Program-made: the position numbers and the translations under genes
The notes under the pieces: model-generated
The model's database searches: none
What the model saw: the letters and a program-made list of their open reading frames with translations, nothing else
Told to the model about the DNA's origin: nothing
NCBI RefSeq assembly: GCF_024622195.1
Contig: NZ_JANKBI010000001.1
Coordinates: 682,001 to 746,000 of the forward strand
Direction: 5' to 3'
DNA: 64,000 nt
DNA from: Murimonas intestini
Lineage (GTDB): Bacteria > Bacillota > Clostridia > Lachnospirales > Lachnospiraceae
Part shown: piece after piece, positions 43,221-51,837 of the stretch
Numbering within the stretch: the first letter of the stretch is position 1
How the letters are laid out: the number at the start of each line of letters is the position of its first letter

Positions 43221-45686
43221 TCAGTTACATGCCAAAGCCCTGCCTGTGGCTGAGCTTTCATTTTCCATAATGTCTGAGGGCGTTCCCCAGGCAATCACAC
43301 GTCCTCCATGTATGCCTCCACCCGGGCCCAGATCTATGATCCAGTCAGAATTTCTGATGACTTGCAGATTGTGTTCTACTACAACCACTGTATTTCCGGC
43401 GTCTGCTATCTTGTTCAGAAGGACCAGAAAATTCTCCACATCTATGGGATGCAGCCCCGTAGTAGGTTCGTCGATCAGATAGAGGTTCTTCTCCCTGCTT
43501 CTGCCCAGCAGCTCTGATGCCAGCTTCAGTCTCTGCCCCTCTCCCCCTGACAGTGTTGTCAGTGTCTGCCCCAGTTCCAGGTATCCAAGGCCTGTCTCCA
43601 AGAGCATACGCAGTATCTTTATAATGCCCGGATATTCCTTAAAGACCTCAAGCGCTTCCCAGACGGAGAGCTGCAGCACATCCCTGATGGAATACCCTTT
43701 ATACTGTATTTCCAGCACTTCATCCCTGAAGCGCCTTCCATTACAGACAGGGCATACCACTTCTGTATCGGGAAAGAACAGCATATTGCTGGCCACCATT
43801 CCCAGGCCCTCACATGTCTCACATCTGCCTCCTTTTATATTAAAAGAAAACTCTTTCGCTGTAAATCCCTTTTTCTTAGCTTCAGGCAGGCTGCCGAATA
43901 TCTTCCTGATCTTATCATAGAGACCGCTGAAGGTAGCCACATTGGAACGTTTCATCCGTGTCAGGGGCGACTGTTCTATGGTTATTACACTGTCAAACTT
44001 TTCCAGGCCTGTTATGCAGCAGCTGCCGCCTGCCCGCTGTCCCGGATACTTTGCCAGAATTTCAAATATAAGAGTGGATTTTCCTGAACCTGATACTCCT
44101 GTCACACTGATAAGCTTTCCCGTCGGTATGGAGACAGTGATATCCCTCAGATTAAACATAGAGGCATGTTCGATTTTTATGCTTCCCCCATCACCTGTTC
44201 TCACATTCCTGCACTTTTCTGCTTCGCGCTTCAGATAATTCCCGGTTATGCTCTCTTCCTGGTTTTTTAGCTGTTCAAGTGTGCCGCAGCCTACGATCTG
44301 TCCCCCGTATTTTCCCGCGCCGGGTCCCATATCGATCACATAGTCAGCCGCCTCCATGATATCTGTATCATGTTCTATGACAATCACCGTATTCCCCAGG
44401 CCGCACAGATCCTTCAGAATCCTTATCAGGCCCGCCGTATCCCTTGGATGCAGTCCTGCAGTGGGCTCATCCAGCACATAGATGATCCCGGTAAGCTCTG
44501 AATCCAGCACAGCCGCCAGTTTTATCCGCTGTGCCTCACCACCTGAGAGTGTCATAGCCTGACGGTCCATAGTGAGATATTCCAGCCCCACATTGATAAT
44601 GCGGGTTATCTTTGTCTTCAGGTCCTCCAGATAGACTTCCACGAGAGGCCTCTGCACATCGTCCAGAGAATTATCCAGTTCACCCAGCCACTCTGAGAGC
44701 TCCTCCATTGTCAGTCCTGACAACTGGGGCAGACGCATCCCCATCACGCTGACCTTGCGGCTCTCCCGGCCAAGCCTCTCCCCATGGCACTTTTGACAGG
44801 GCTTTTCGCTCAGATATTTACCCAGCTTTCCTGCATCAGAGCCCTTCTCTGCGACCCTGCGCATCATAGTGTTATAAATACCCTCAAATCTGCCGTCTGC
44901 TGCGGTCCTGGGCATCTGGATATCAGGAAATGCCTGGCGGACTGTTTCATTATCCACACCGTAAAGCAGGATATATTTCTGCATCTCTGTAAACTTTTCA
45001 ACCGGCATATTGGGCTGAAAGAAGAGGTTATAATGAAAGAATGCTGCATACAACACTTCAATCTGATATTCCTTATATTTCTGTTCCCAAAAATCCACAG
45101 CCCCCTCTTCCAGGGAAAGCTCTTTGTGGAGTATACGCTCTTCCTCCACGCTGATGATCTTTCCCATGCCCTCACACTTGGGGCATGCACCCTCTCTTGT
45201 GTTATAAGAAAAGAAGGTTCTGGTCAGCTTCTTCATTTTCCCGCCGCATTCACTGCAGTACATAAAGACTGTAAACTCATCCTTGTCTTTTACCGCCTCT
45301 TCCACACAGCTGCTTGCCAGTATCTCTTTCCCGCAGTATGGACAGGTGCGTTTTCCCAGCTTTTCATATATCATCCTCAGATCCGTGTAGATATCTGTCA
45401 ACGTTCCAACTGAGGATCTGGGATTTTTATTGCAGCTTGTCTGCGTAATGCAGACTGCCGGGGAGGCGCCTTTCAGATACTCTATATCCGGCCGTCTGAT
45501 CCCCTGAAAGCTGATAGCCTCCAGATACTGCCTCTGGCATTCCTGATAAATGACATCCATTGCGAGAGTTGTCTTGCCGCTTCCCGACAATCCAGTCAGC
45601 ACCACAAGTTTATTCCTTGGTATCTCCACTGAAATATTTTTCAGGTTTCCTTCTTTTACTCCCGTTACTATAATAGAATTTTTCAA
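43221..45686 (-). CDS. UvrA paralogue (class II-like, lacks UvrB-binding domain)
   Basis: This 821-residue double ABC ATPase is related to excinuclease subunit A but shorter than the usual 940. The first Walker A is GLSGSGKTTLAM (about 32-43), the second GVSGSGKSTLIF (about 540), and both signatures are visible (TLSGGEAQRIKLA, TLSGGEGQRLKLA). Zinc modules CPYC...CSEC and CETCEGLG...CPVC are kept. The region after the first zinc module is trimmed, so it probably cannot load UvrB. Relatives such as Streptomyces DrrC protect DNA from intercalating drugs. The start is TTG, eight bases after GGAGGG. Confidence 0.9.
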   Translation of the reverse strand: MKNSIIVTGVKEGNLKNISVEIPRNKLVVLTGLSGSGKTTLAMDVIYQECQRQYLEAISFQGIRRPDIEYLKGASPAVCITQTSCNKNPRSSVGTLTDIYTDLRMIYEKLGKRTCPYCGKEILASSCVEEAVKDKDEFTVFMYCSECGGKMKKLTRTFFSYNTREGACPKCEGMGKIISVEEERILHKELSLEEGAVDFWEQKYKEYQIEVLYAAFFHYNLFFQPNMPVEKFTEMQKYILLYGVDNETVRQAFPDIQMPRTAADGRFEGIYNTMMRRVAEKGSDAGKLGKYLSEKPCQKCHGERLGRESRKVSVMGMRLPQLSGLTMEELSEWLGELDNSLDDVQRPLVEVYLEDLKTKITRIINVGLEYLTMDRQAMTLSGGEAQRIKLAAVLDSELTGIIYVLDEPTAGLHPRDTAGLIRILKDLCGLGNTVIVIEHDTDIMEAADYVIDMGPGAGKYGGQIVGCGTLEQLKNQEESITGNYLKREAEKCRNVRTGDGGSIKIEHASMFNLRDITVSIPTGKLISVTGVSGSGKSTLIFEILAKYPGQRAGGSCCITGLEKFDSVITIEQSPLTRMKRSNVATFSGLYDKIRKIFGSLPEAKKKGFTAKEFSFNIKGGRCETCEGLGMVASNMLFFPDTEVVCPVCNGRRFRDEVLEIQYKGYSIRDVLQLSVWEALEVFKEYPGIIKILRMLLETGLGYLELGQTLTTLSGGEGQRLKLASELLGRSREKNLYLIDEPTTGLHPIDVENFLVLLNKIADAGNTVVVVEHNLQVIRNSDWIIDLGPGGGIHGGRVIAWGTPSDIMENESSATGRALACN

Positions 45687-45713
45687 GCAGAATGCCCTCC
45701 ATAACCTTTACAT

Positions 45714-47075
45714 TTACATTTTCTTAAGTTCCCTGGGAAGCCATTTTCCCTTCCACGCATATATAAAAACACCCAGCATGGCAAAGATCCAGGATACGGG
45801 ATACCCCCAGAGTACAGTGTCGAGTGAAGGCCAGACGAGCGCTGCCAGATTTACCCACAGCATCCTGATCCCCACCATGCTCCCAACCATGATAAACATA
45901 GTAGCCAGTGATTTTCCCGCCCCTCTGAAAACGCCGCCCAGAACCTGGGCTACAGTAATGCATACATAGAACGGCGCCAGGATAGTCAGCATTGTATATC
46001 CCACATCATTCACAGAAGTATCTCTTGTAAATATAGAAAGCGCAGTTTTTCCAAAGACCAGCAGTACTATTGTCATGATGATGCAGTATGCCAGCCCCAC
46101 AAGAAGAGTCTTCACTGCTCCCTCTTTTACACGCTGACGTTTGCCTGCTCCCACATTCTGGCCTGTATATGTCATGGCAGCCATACCAAAGCTCATGATC
46201 GGGAGTACCACAAATCCGTCTATCTTCATGTAAGAGCTGCAGCCTGCCACAGCGTCTGAACCAAAACTGTTGATATTTGCCTGTACAACTACATTGGAAA
46301 GAGAGATGACAGCACTCTGAATCCCTGAGGGGATACCCATATTCAGGATCCTTTTCATCATCTTTGCGTCTATCCTTATCTTCTTCAAATCCAGAGTATA
46401 AATATCCCTGTCCCTCATGAGAGTCGCGATCACCAGCACCGCTGAAAAAGCCTGGGAGAGGATCGTAGCCAGGGCTGCACCCGCTACCCCCATGCGAAAG
46501 GCAATAACAAAGAGCAGGTCCAGCAGGATATTTAATACGGAGGTAATACAGAGATAATAGAGCGGCCTTTTGGAATCTCCCACCCCGCGCAGGATACCCG
46601 CCCCCATATTATAGAGAAGGTTAAAAACAGAGCCGCAGAAGAAGATCCGCAGATAGACTACAGACTGCTCCATGATCTCATCCGGCGTTCCCATCCATTT
46701 AAGTATCTGCGGCGACAGAAGAACGCCTGCCACAGTCAGTATAACTCCTCCTATAAGACTGAAGGCGATGGATGTATGTACTGCCCACTGCATTTTTTCC
46801 TTATCCTTTGCACCGTAATACTGTGCTATGATAACACCTGCTCCAGTCGCGATCCCAAGAAAAAGCCCTATCAGCAGATTGATCAGGGAATTGCTGGATC
46901 CTATAGCTGCCAGCGCCTGTTTGCTGATAAAATTTCCTGCGATGACCGAATCGGCAGTATTATACAGCTGCTGAAAGATATTCCCTATCAGCAGCGGGAT
47001 GGAAAAAAGCAATATAGCTTTGACAACCCCTCCCTGTGTCATATCAAGTGTCTTAACTTTCTTTTCTGTCTCCAT
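45714..47075 (-). CDS. MATE-family multidrug efflux pump
   Basis: This 453-residue antiporter has 12 helices and extrudes drugs or dyes using Na+ or H+. It has the DinF/NorM-like opening (PLLIGNIFQQLYNTADSVIAGNFI) and the repeated half (TYTGQNVGAGKRQRVKEG, about 290-307). It is the first gene of an operon with the UvrA paralogue (27-base gap) and nitroreductase. A long leader with its own consensus promoter, a small peptide frame and an intrinsic terminator lies upstream, which points to inducible expression. Confidence 0.95.
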   Translation of the reverse strand: METEKKVKTLDMTQGGVVKAILLFSIPLLIGNIFQQLYNTADSVIAGNFISKQALAAIGSSNSLINLLIGLFLGIATGAGVIIAQYYGAKDKEKMQWAVHTSIAFSLIGGVILTVAGVLLSPQILKWMGTPDEIMEQSVVYLRIFFCGSVFNLLYNMGAGILRGVGDSKRPLYYLCITSVLNILLDLLFVIAFRMGVAGAALATILSQAFSAVLVIATLMRDRDIYTLDLKKIRIDAKMMKRILNMGIPSGIQSAVISLSNVVVQANINSFGSDAVAGCSSYMKIDGFVVLPIMSFGMAAMTYTGQNVGAGKRQRVKEGAVKTLLVGLAYCIIMTIVLLVFGKTALSIFTRDTSVNDVGYTMLTILAPFYVCITVAQVLGGVFRGAGKSLATMFIMVGSMVGIRMLWVNLAALVWPSLDTVLWGYPVSWIFAMLGVFIYAWKGKWLPRELKKM

Positions 47076-47121
47076 TTAACGCTCTCCTTTCCCTGTTCCT
47101 GATACTTTTACTTCAATGGCA

Positions 47122-47198
47122 TAAAAAGAGCATTTACAGCCGCTCTACGGTGTAAACACTCTTTCCTGCTGCCGCAGGCATCTTTCTTTTACGCCTGC
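47122..47198 (-). promoter_or_regulatory. Transcription attenuator leader of the MATE operon
   Basis: Between the promoter and the MATE start, the minus strand holds two hairpins. Hairpin 1 pairs GCAGGC (47198-47193) with GCCTGC (47179-47174). Hairpin 2 pairs AGAGTGTTTACA (47162-47151) with TGTAAATGCTCT (47138-47127) and runs straight into TTTTT, an intrinsic terminator. The GCCTGC arm can instead pair within CCTGC-GGCA-GCAGG, so alternative folds exist. A 15-codon frame runs through the structure (next entry). It could also serve simply as the terminator of the upstream operon. Confidence 0.6.
47134..47181 (-). CDS. Candidate leader peptide of the MATE operon (15 aa)
   Basis: The frame encodes MPAAAGKSVYTVERL and stops (TAA) inside the downstream arm of the terminator hairpin. 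The ATG overlaps hairpin 1. The ribosome site is weak (AAAAGAAAG). A ribosome stalled or slowed in this frame would keep the terminator arm from pairing, as in known antibiotic-induced attenuators. The peptide's translation is an inference. Confidence 0.4.
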   Translation of the reverse strand: MPAAAGKSVYTVERL

Positions 47199-47208
47199 AC
47201 TTTATTTA

Positions 47209-47237
47209 ATTATAGTCTCAGGTCAGGAACATGTCAA
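47209..47237 (-). promoter_or_regulatory. Consensus promoter of the MATE operon
   Basis: On the minus strand, TTGACA (47237-47232) and TATAAT (47214-47209) have a 17-base spacer: both hexamers and the spacing are perfect sigma-A consensus. The -35 contains the stop codon of the preceding small gene. A promoter this strong before an intrinsic terminator fits an attenuation design. Confidence 0.88.
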
Positions 47238-47398
47238 ACTAAATCCTCTGACTTCTTTACATCCTTCTCTGGCAGGCCCTCGAACTGACAGTCCTCTTCT
47301 GCCTCCTCCCGCTCTATCTCCCGCTCCATCCTTTCCATTGCTGATCTGCAGGATAGGGGCAGCTCTGTAACAGATGACACAATATTTGATTCCTTCAT
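47234..47398 (-). CDS. Small acidic hypothetical protein (54 aa)
   Basis: This frame starts MKESNIVSSVTELPLSC and continues with a Glu/Arg-rich helix (MERMEREIEREEAEEDCQ, about 21-38), ending KKSEDLV. AGGAGG stands ten bases before the ATG. I do not recognise it. It follows pxpA on the same strand by 69 bases and could belong to that operon. A 60-residue TTG-started frame overlapping it in another phase is less protein-like. Confidence 0.65.
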   Translation of the reverse strand: MKESNIVSSVTELPLSCRSAMERMEREIEREEAEEDCQFEGLPEKDVKKSEDLV

Positions 47399-47467
47399 TG
47401 ATCAATTACCTCCTGTAATATTACAAAACATATTATGCCGCCTGCCTCTGCCCTCTATACATATATG

Positions 47468-48235
47468 TCACACGATCTCCCCCAGCGGAGAGATCCCGAT
47501 GCCTTCTTCCAGAAGCGCTTTCCTGATTTTTTCAACAAAAGCGAGAGCTTTTTCTCCGTCTCCGTGGACGCATACAGAATCTGCCTGGATGTCAATATCC
47601 CTGCCTGTTACAGACGTGACTTTCTTTTCTTTAATCATGCGGACTACTCTTTTGATAGCCAGTTCTTCGTCATGGATCATTGCCCCGGCTTTTCTCCTGT
47701 TCACCAGGCTGCCGTCTTCCTCATAGGCTCTGTCTGCAAATACCTCCAGCGCTGTGCGAAGGCCCATATCTTTTGCAGCCCTGGCCAGTTCGCCTCCTGA
47801 AAGCGCCAGCACGATCAAGTCTTTGTCAAATTCCCTTACAGCCTGGCAGATTCCTCTTGCAAGCTCATAATCCCCTGATGCCATATTATACAGGGCGCCA
47901 TGAGGTTTCACATGTGAGAGCTTCACTCCATTTGCCCTGCACATCCCATCCAGGGCGCCTATCTGATAAAGCGTATACGCCTTGGCTTCCCCTGACGTCA
48001 CATCCATATTTCGCCGCCCAAACCCCATGAGATCCGGGTAGCCGGGATGTGCTCCGATGCTGATCCCAGCCGCTTTTGCCCTGGATACTGTCTCTTCCAT
48101 CACCACAGGGTCAGAAGCATGGAATCCGCATGCCACATTCGCCGAACTGATTAAAGGGATGATCTTTTCGTCCATTCCCAGAGTATATCTTCCGAAGCTC
48201 TCGCCCAGGTCACTGTTTAAATCTACCTTGTACAT
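47468..48235 (-). CDS. pxpA: 5-oxoprolinase subunit A (LamB/YcsF family)
   Basis: This 255-residue protein begins MYKVDLNSDLGESFGRYTLG and carries the family blocks SSANVACGFHASDP (about 33-46), GAHPGYPDLMGFGRR and HVKPHGALYNM. PxpA with PxpB and PxpC opens the lactam ring of pyroglutamate using ATP, giving glutamate. The start at 48235 follows AGGAGG by nine bases; the frame is open seven codons further without support. It is last of the main operon genes. Confidence 0.95.
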   Translation of the reverse strand: MYKVDLNSDLGESFGRYTLGMDEKIIPLISSANVACGFHASDPVVMEETVSRAKAAGISIGAHPGYPDLMGFGRRNMDVTSGEAKAYTLYQIGALDGMCRANGVKLSHVKPHGALYNMASGDYELARGICQAVREFDKDLIVLALSGGELARAAKDMGLRTALEVFADRAYEEDGSLVNRRKAGAMIHDEELAIKRVVRMIKEKKVTSVTGRDIDIQADSVCVHGDGEKALAFVEKIRKALLEEGIGISPLGEIV

Positions 48236-48248
48236 TCTTCTCTTCCTC

Positions 48249-49595
48249 CTAGTCAATACCCATCATCTTTTCTATGAATGAAGTATCCGCCTCCCCTGCA
48301 CAGAATACAGGATTGCGGAGTATCTGATACTGGAAATCCAGATTCGTCTCCACTCCCAGGATCACCATTTCATCCAGAGCTGAACGCATCTTCTGCAGGG
48401 CTGCCTCCCTGTCAGGCGCATGGACAATGACCTTGGCTATCATGGAGTCGTACTCTGAAGGAATCTTATATCCCGTGTACAGTGCAGTATCCACCCGAAC
48501 GCCGTTTCCGGCCGGAAGATGCATATGCTTTATCAGACCCGGGCTTGGCATGAAATTTTTTTCAGGTATCTCGGCGTTGATGCGGCACTCTATGGCGTGT
48601 CCTCTCTGTATGATATCACTCTGCTTAAAGCTCAGCTTTTCACCCATGGCCACACGGATCTGTTCGATGATAAGGTCTGTCCCAGTCACCATCTCAGTGA
48701 CACCGTGTTCTACCTGGATACGCGTATTCATTTCCATGAAATAAAATCCCCCATGGGGATCCACGATGAATTCAATGGTACCGGCATTTGTATAATTGAC
48801 TGTCCGCGCAGCCAGAACTGCACAGCGGTTCATCTCTTTCCGCATTTTTTCAGATATAGCCGGGGACGGAGATTCTTCAATCAGCTTCTGATGGTTTCTC
48901 TGCACAGAACAATCCCTCTCGCCGAGAGCTGCCACATTTCCATGCGCATCAGCCATTATCTGGATCTCCACATGGCGGGGATTCTCTATAAAACGCTCTA
49001 TATACATAGTATCATCCCCGAATGCATTTGCCGATTCCCTCTGTGCCATATTGAACTGGAATTCAAACTCCCGGGCATTTTTTGCCACGCGCATTCCCTT
49101 TCCCCCGCCGCCTGATGAGGCCTTTATCATGACAGGGTATCCGATCTCCTCTGCTGCCTTTTCCGCTTCTCCGGCATTAAAAACAGGCTCCTTTGTCCCC
49201 GGCACCACAGGTACCCCGGCATCCATCATAGTCCTGCGTGCCTGGGATTTATTCCCCATCCTGTCTATGACATCTGCCGAAGGGCCGATAAATGTAATCC
49301 CGTTTTCTTCACACATCCTGACGAATCTGCTGTTTTCTGACAGGAACCCGAAGCCGGGATGGATGGCATCGGCCCCCATATTTCTTGCGGCGGTGATAAT
49401 CCTCTCCATATTCAGGTAGCTGTTCCTGGCCGGCCCCTCCCCTATGCAGATCCTCTGGTCCGCCAGCTGCACATGAAGGCTTTTTGCATCCTCTTTAGAA
49501 TAGATGGCCACACTTCTGATTCCCATGCAGCGGCAGGCGCGGATAATACGGACTGCTATCTCGCCCCGGTTGGCTATTAATATTTTGTTAAACAT
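48249..49595 (-). CDS. accC: Biotin carboxylase
   Basis: This 448-residue ATP-grasp enzyme carboxylates biotin on a carrier protein. It starts MFNKILIANRGEIAVRIIRAC. The glycine-rich ATP loop is SSGGGGKGMRVA (about 165), then GDDTMYIERFIENPRHVEIQ and EMNTRIQVEHGVTEMVTG with catalytic residues. It is normally part of acetyl-CoA carboxylase. Here it sits between pyroglutamate genes with no accA or accD, so a dedicated role in this operon is likely. Confidence 0.95.
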   Translation of the reverse strand: MFNKILIANRGEIAVRIIRACRCMGIRSVAIYSKEDAKSLHVQLADQRICIGEGPARNSYLNMERIITAARNMGADAIHPGFGFLSENSRFVRMCEENGITFIGPSADVIDRMGNKSQARRTMMDAGVPVVPGTKEPVFNAGEAEKAAEEIGYPVMIKASSGGGGKGMRVAKNAREFEFQFNMAQRESANAFGDDTMYIERFIENPRHVEIQIMADAHGNVAALGERDCSVQRNHQKLIEESPSPAISEKMRKEMNRCAVLAARTVNYTNAGTIEFIVDPHGGFYFMEMNTRIQVEHGVTEMVTGTDLIIEQIRVAMGEKLSFKQSDIIQRGHAIECRINAEIPEKNFMPSPGLIKHMHLPAGNGVRVDTALYTGYKIPSEYDSMIAKVIVHAPDREAALQKMRSALDEMVILGVETNLDFQYQILRNPVFCAGEADTSFIEKMMGID

Positions 49596-49617
49596 AAGCC
49601 CAGTCCTCCCTGCACGA

Positions 49618-50043
49618 TCATAATTTCTTTACCCGGAAGAGCGGCTGGCCGTATTCCACCTTCTGCTCATTGCTCACAAGCACTGCCTCTATCTCACATT
49701 CAAAATCACTCTGGATTTCATTCATCAGCTTCATAGCTTCCAGGATACAGACTGTCTGTCCCGCTTTAACCACATCGCCCACGCTCACAAACGGCGGCTC
49801 TTCTGGAGACGCGGCCGCATAGAATGTACCCACTATGGGAGATGTGATAAATGCTTCATCCTCCTCAGTTTCCGCCTCGTAAAGCCCCTGCACTGCCTCC
49901 GCAGCTGCCAGTCCTTCCACTGCAGCAGCATTCTTGTTTATCTTACTCATGGTGATCTTTAAATCCCCTTCTTTCACAGAAAACTCTGTGAGGGAAGATT
50001 TTTCGATTATTTTAACAAGTTCCTCTATTTGTTTTAAATCCAT
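49618..50043 (-). CDS. accB: Biotin carboxyl carrier protein
   Basis: This 141-residue protein has an AccB-type N-terminal helix (MDLKQIEELVKIIEKSSLTE), a short acidic linker and a biotinyl domain with Lys105 in LEAMKLMNEIQS. The thumb-like PEEPPFVSVGD loop (about 80-90) is present, as in AccB rather than decarboxylase carriers. It is 22 bases before accC and follows pxpC, so its partner is probably the PxpB/PxpC pair. Confidence 0.95.
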   Translation of the reverse strand: MDLKQIEELVKIIEKSSLTEFSVKEGDLKITMSKINKNAAAVEGLAAAEAVQGLYEAETEEDEAFITSPIVGTFYAAASPEEPPFVSVGDVVKAGQTVCILEAMKLMNEIQSDFECEIEAVLVSNEQKVEYGQPLFRVKKL

Positions 50044-50073
50044 GTATGATCTCCTTATTCCTCTATGATTATT

Positions 50074-51081
50074 CTACTGGTCAAAAAGCTTGCAAAGCCT
50101 CTTCGCTACAAGACGGCAGTCCAGCACCTCTTTACATGGCCTGTATATCTGCTTGCGGAACTCATCCATCTCCCTGATCTCATCCAGGTACAGCTTCTGT
50201 GCCTCCTGGACTGTGATTGCCTGAAAACGTATCTTATGGTCTGTCTTGCGCTGTACCAGCTTCGGTATATCTACTGAGGCCACAGCCGCTATCTTGGCAT
50301 AGCCTCCTGTAGTCTGCCTGTCTGAGAGCAGTATGATGGGTTTGCCGTGGGACGGCACCTGTATGGCGCCAAATGCGATACCATCTGAGATAATGTCCGC
50401 TGTATCCCTGTAGGCTATAAACGGTCCTTCCAGCCTGCAACCCATTCTGTCAAAGTCGCTTGTAACCACATATTCACTGCCAAGAAATGTCTCTATACCC
50501 TGTTTTGTGAATTTACTTTTCTGCGGCCCCAGTACGACACGCAGAGTGGCATCCTCCTGATCAAATTCATCCAGGTCCAGCTTTCTGGACAGGAAATACG
50601 GCAGATAACGCCTTTTCATGCGGAACCCTAAATAATCCCCATCCTCCAGCTTTCTGCCTTTGAACCCTCCCACAGAGCTTCTGATATTTGTAGAACGGCT
50701 CCCCATGACTACCGGGATATCCAGATAACTGGAGAAGGCAATGTAACCTCTGCTGCCTGTCCTGGCGCTGCTAAACTTAAGTATATCTCCCTTGTTCATA
50801 TATATGGCTGTATACATGGGCGCAGGACTGCCATTGATCACAGGCTGGAAATCTCCCCCTGTTATGGCTATGATAGTCTCAGATGTAAACTGCAGGGTCG
50901 GCCCGATCAATGTAAATTCCAAAACTGCTTCATTCTCCGGATTGTCCAGAAGGAGGTTTGCAATCTTAAATGAGCGCACGTCCATAACCCCTGATACGCC
51001 AAAGCCCTGGCTCTGGTAGCCTGTTCTTCCCAGATCCTGGACCGTAGTCAGCATTCCGCCTTTTAACACACGTATTCCCAT
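50074..51081 (-). CDS. pxpC: 5-oxoprolinase subunit C (KipA/AHS2 domain)
   Basis: This 335-residue biotin-dependent carboxyltransferase-like domain protein starts MGIRVLKGGMLTTVQDLGRTGYQSQGFGVSG and carries the AHS2 blocks (SYLDIPVVMGSRSTNIRSSVGG and FIAYRDTADIISDGIAFGAIQVPSHGKPIILLSDRQTTGGY). It is also the fold of the C-terminal part of urea carboxylase. It lies directly after pxpB, one base after its stop. Confidence 0.94.
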   Translation of the reverse strand: MGIRVLKGGMLTTVQDLGRTGYQSQGFGVSGVMDVRSFKIANLLLDNPENEAVLEFTLIGPTLQFTSETIIAITGGDFQPVINGSPAPMYTAIYMNKGDILKFSSARTGSRGYIAFSSYLDIPVVMGSRSTNIRSSVGGFKGRKLEDGDYLGFRMKRRYLPYFLSRKLDLDEFDQEDATLRVVLGPQKSKFTKQGIETFLGSEYVVTSDFDRMGCRLEGPFIAYRDTADIISDGIAFGAIQVPSHGKPIILLSDRQTTGGYAKIAAVASVDIPKLVQRKTDHKIRFQAITVQEAQKLYLDEIREMDEFRKQIYRPCKEVLDCRLVAKRLCKLFDQ

Positions 51082-51082
51082 A

Positions 51083-51811
51083 TCACACCTCTCCTTCGTG
51101 AATAACCGGCTGATAGACTCCCTTGTCCGCCAGTTCTTTTATCCTGAAAAACTCTGATTCATCTATGGGAATAAAGCGGATATAGTCTCCGGCTTCAAAC
51201 AGTATGGGCTCTTCTCTGTCCGGGTCATACGTCTTCACCGGAGTCCTTCCCAGAAGCTGCCATCCGCCCGGTGAATCAAGAGGATATATGCCTGTCTGGG
51301 ATCCGCCTATCCCCACACTGCCTGCGGGTATCATCATTCTCGGGTCAGCAAGCCTGGGCGTGTGTATTCTCTCATCCAGGCCTCCCAGATAAGAAAATCC
51401 CGGCAGGAATCCCAGCATATAGATCAGATAATCCCCTGAAGAATGTATTCGTATTACTTCTTCTTTGGAAATACCTGCATGTTCCGCTACAGTACTGATA
51501 TCAGGGCCAAATTCCCCGCCGTAGCATACAGGGATCTCTATTATCTTTTTTCTCACTTCTTCTGCGGCTGTCTCCAGCTTTACAAGATGGCGCATGCGCC
51601 TCTCTATCTTTTCAAATGATATGACTCTCGGATCATAATTGATCAGAAGTGAACAGAATGCCGGAATTATATCCACGACACCCTGGATCTGCTGCTCTCT
51701 CATCAAACGGACGGTTGCCGTTATTTTTCTGTTTATTTCAGGGCTTATCTCATTTCCGAATTCGATCAGAATTGACGAATCACCCGCTGCTAAAAACTTG
51801 ATTTTCTGCAT
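51083..51811 (-). CDS. pxpB: 5-oxoprolinase subunit B (KipI/AHS1 domain)
   Basis: This 242-residue protein begins MQKIKFLAAGDSSILIEFGNEI and has the AHS1 core: IYMLGFLPGFSYLGGLDERIHTPR then PAGSVGIGGSQTGIYPLDSPGGW. In Bacillus the homologue was first seen as the KipI kinase inhibitor. With PxpA and PxpC it forms the prokaryotic 5-oxoprolinase. The start at 51811 has GGAGAGG upstream. The longer frame to 51928 would overlap the transporter gene and lacks support. Confidence 0.94.
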   Translation of the reverse strand: MQKIKFLAAGDSSILIEFGNEISPEINRKITATVRLMREQQIQGVVDIIPAFCSLLINYDPRVISFEKIERRMRHLVKLETAAEEVRKKIIEIPVCYGGEFGPDISTVAEHAGISKEEVIRIHSSGDYLIYMLGFLPGFSYLGGLDERIHTPRLADPRMMIPAGSVGIGGSQTGIYPLDSPGGWQLLGRTPVKTYDPDREEPILFEAGDYIRFIPIDESEFFRIKELADKGVYQPVIHEGEV

Positions 51812-51837
51812 TATACCTCTCCTACCCTGTGCTGTTC

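Noticed and set aside
47223..47405. 60-residue TTG-started frame on the minus strand
   Set aside because: It overlaps a 54-residue frame with an ATG and a well-spaced AGGAGG, and its own sequence is Gly/Arg-rich in the manner of a shadow frame.
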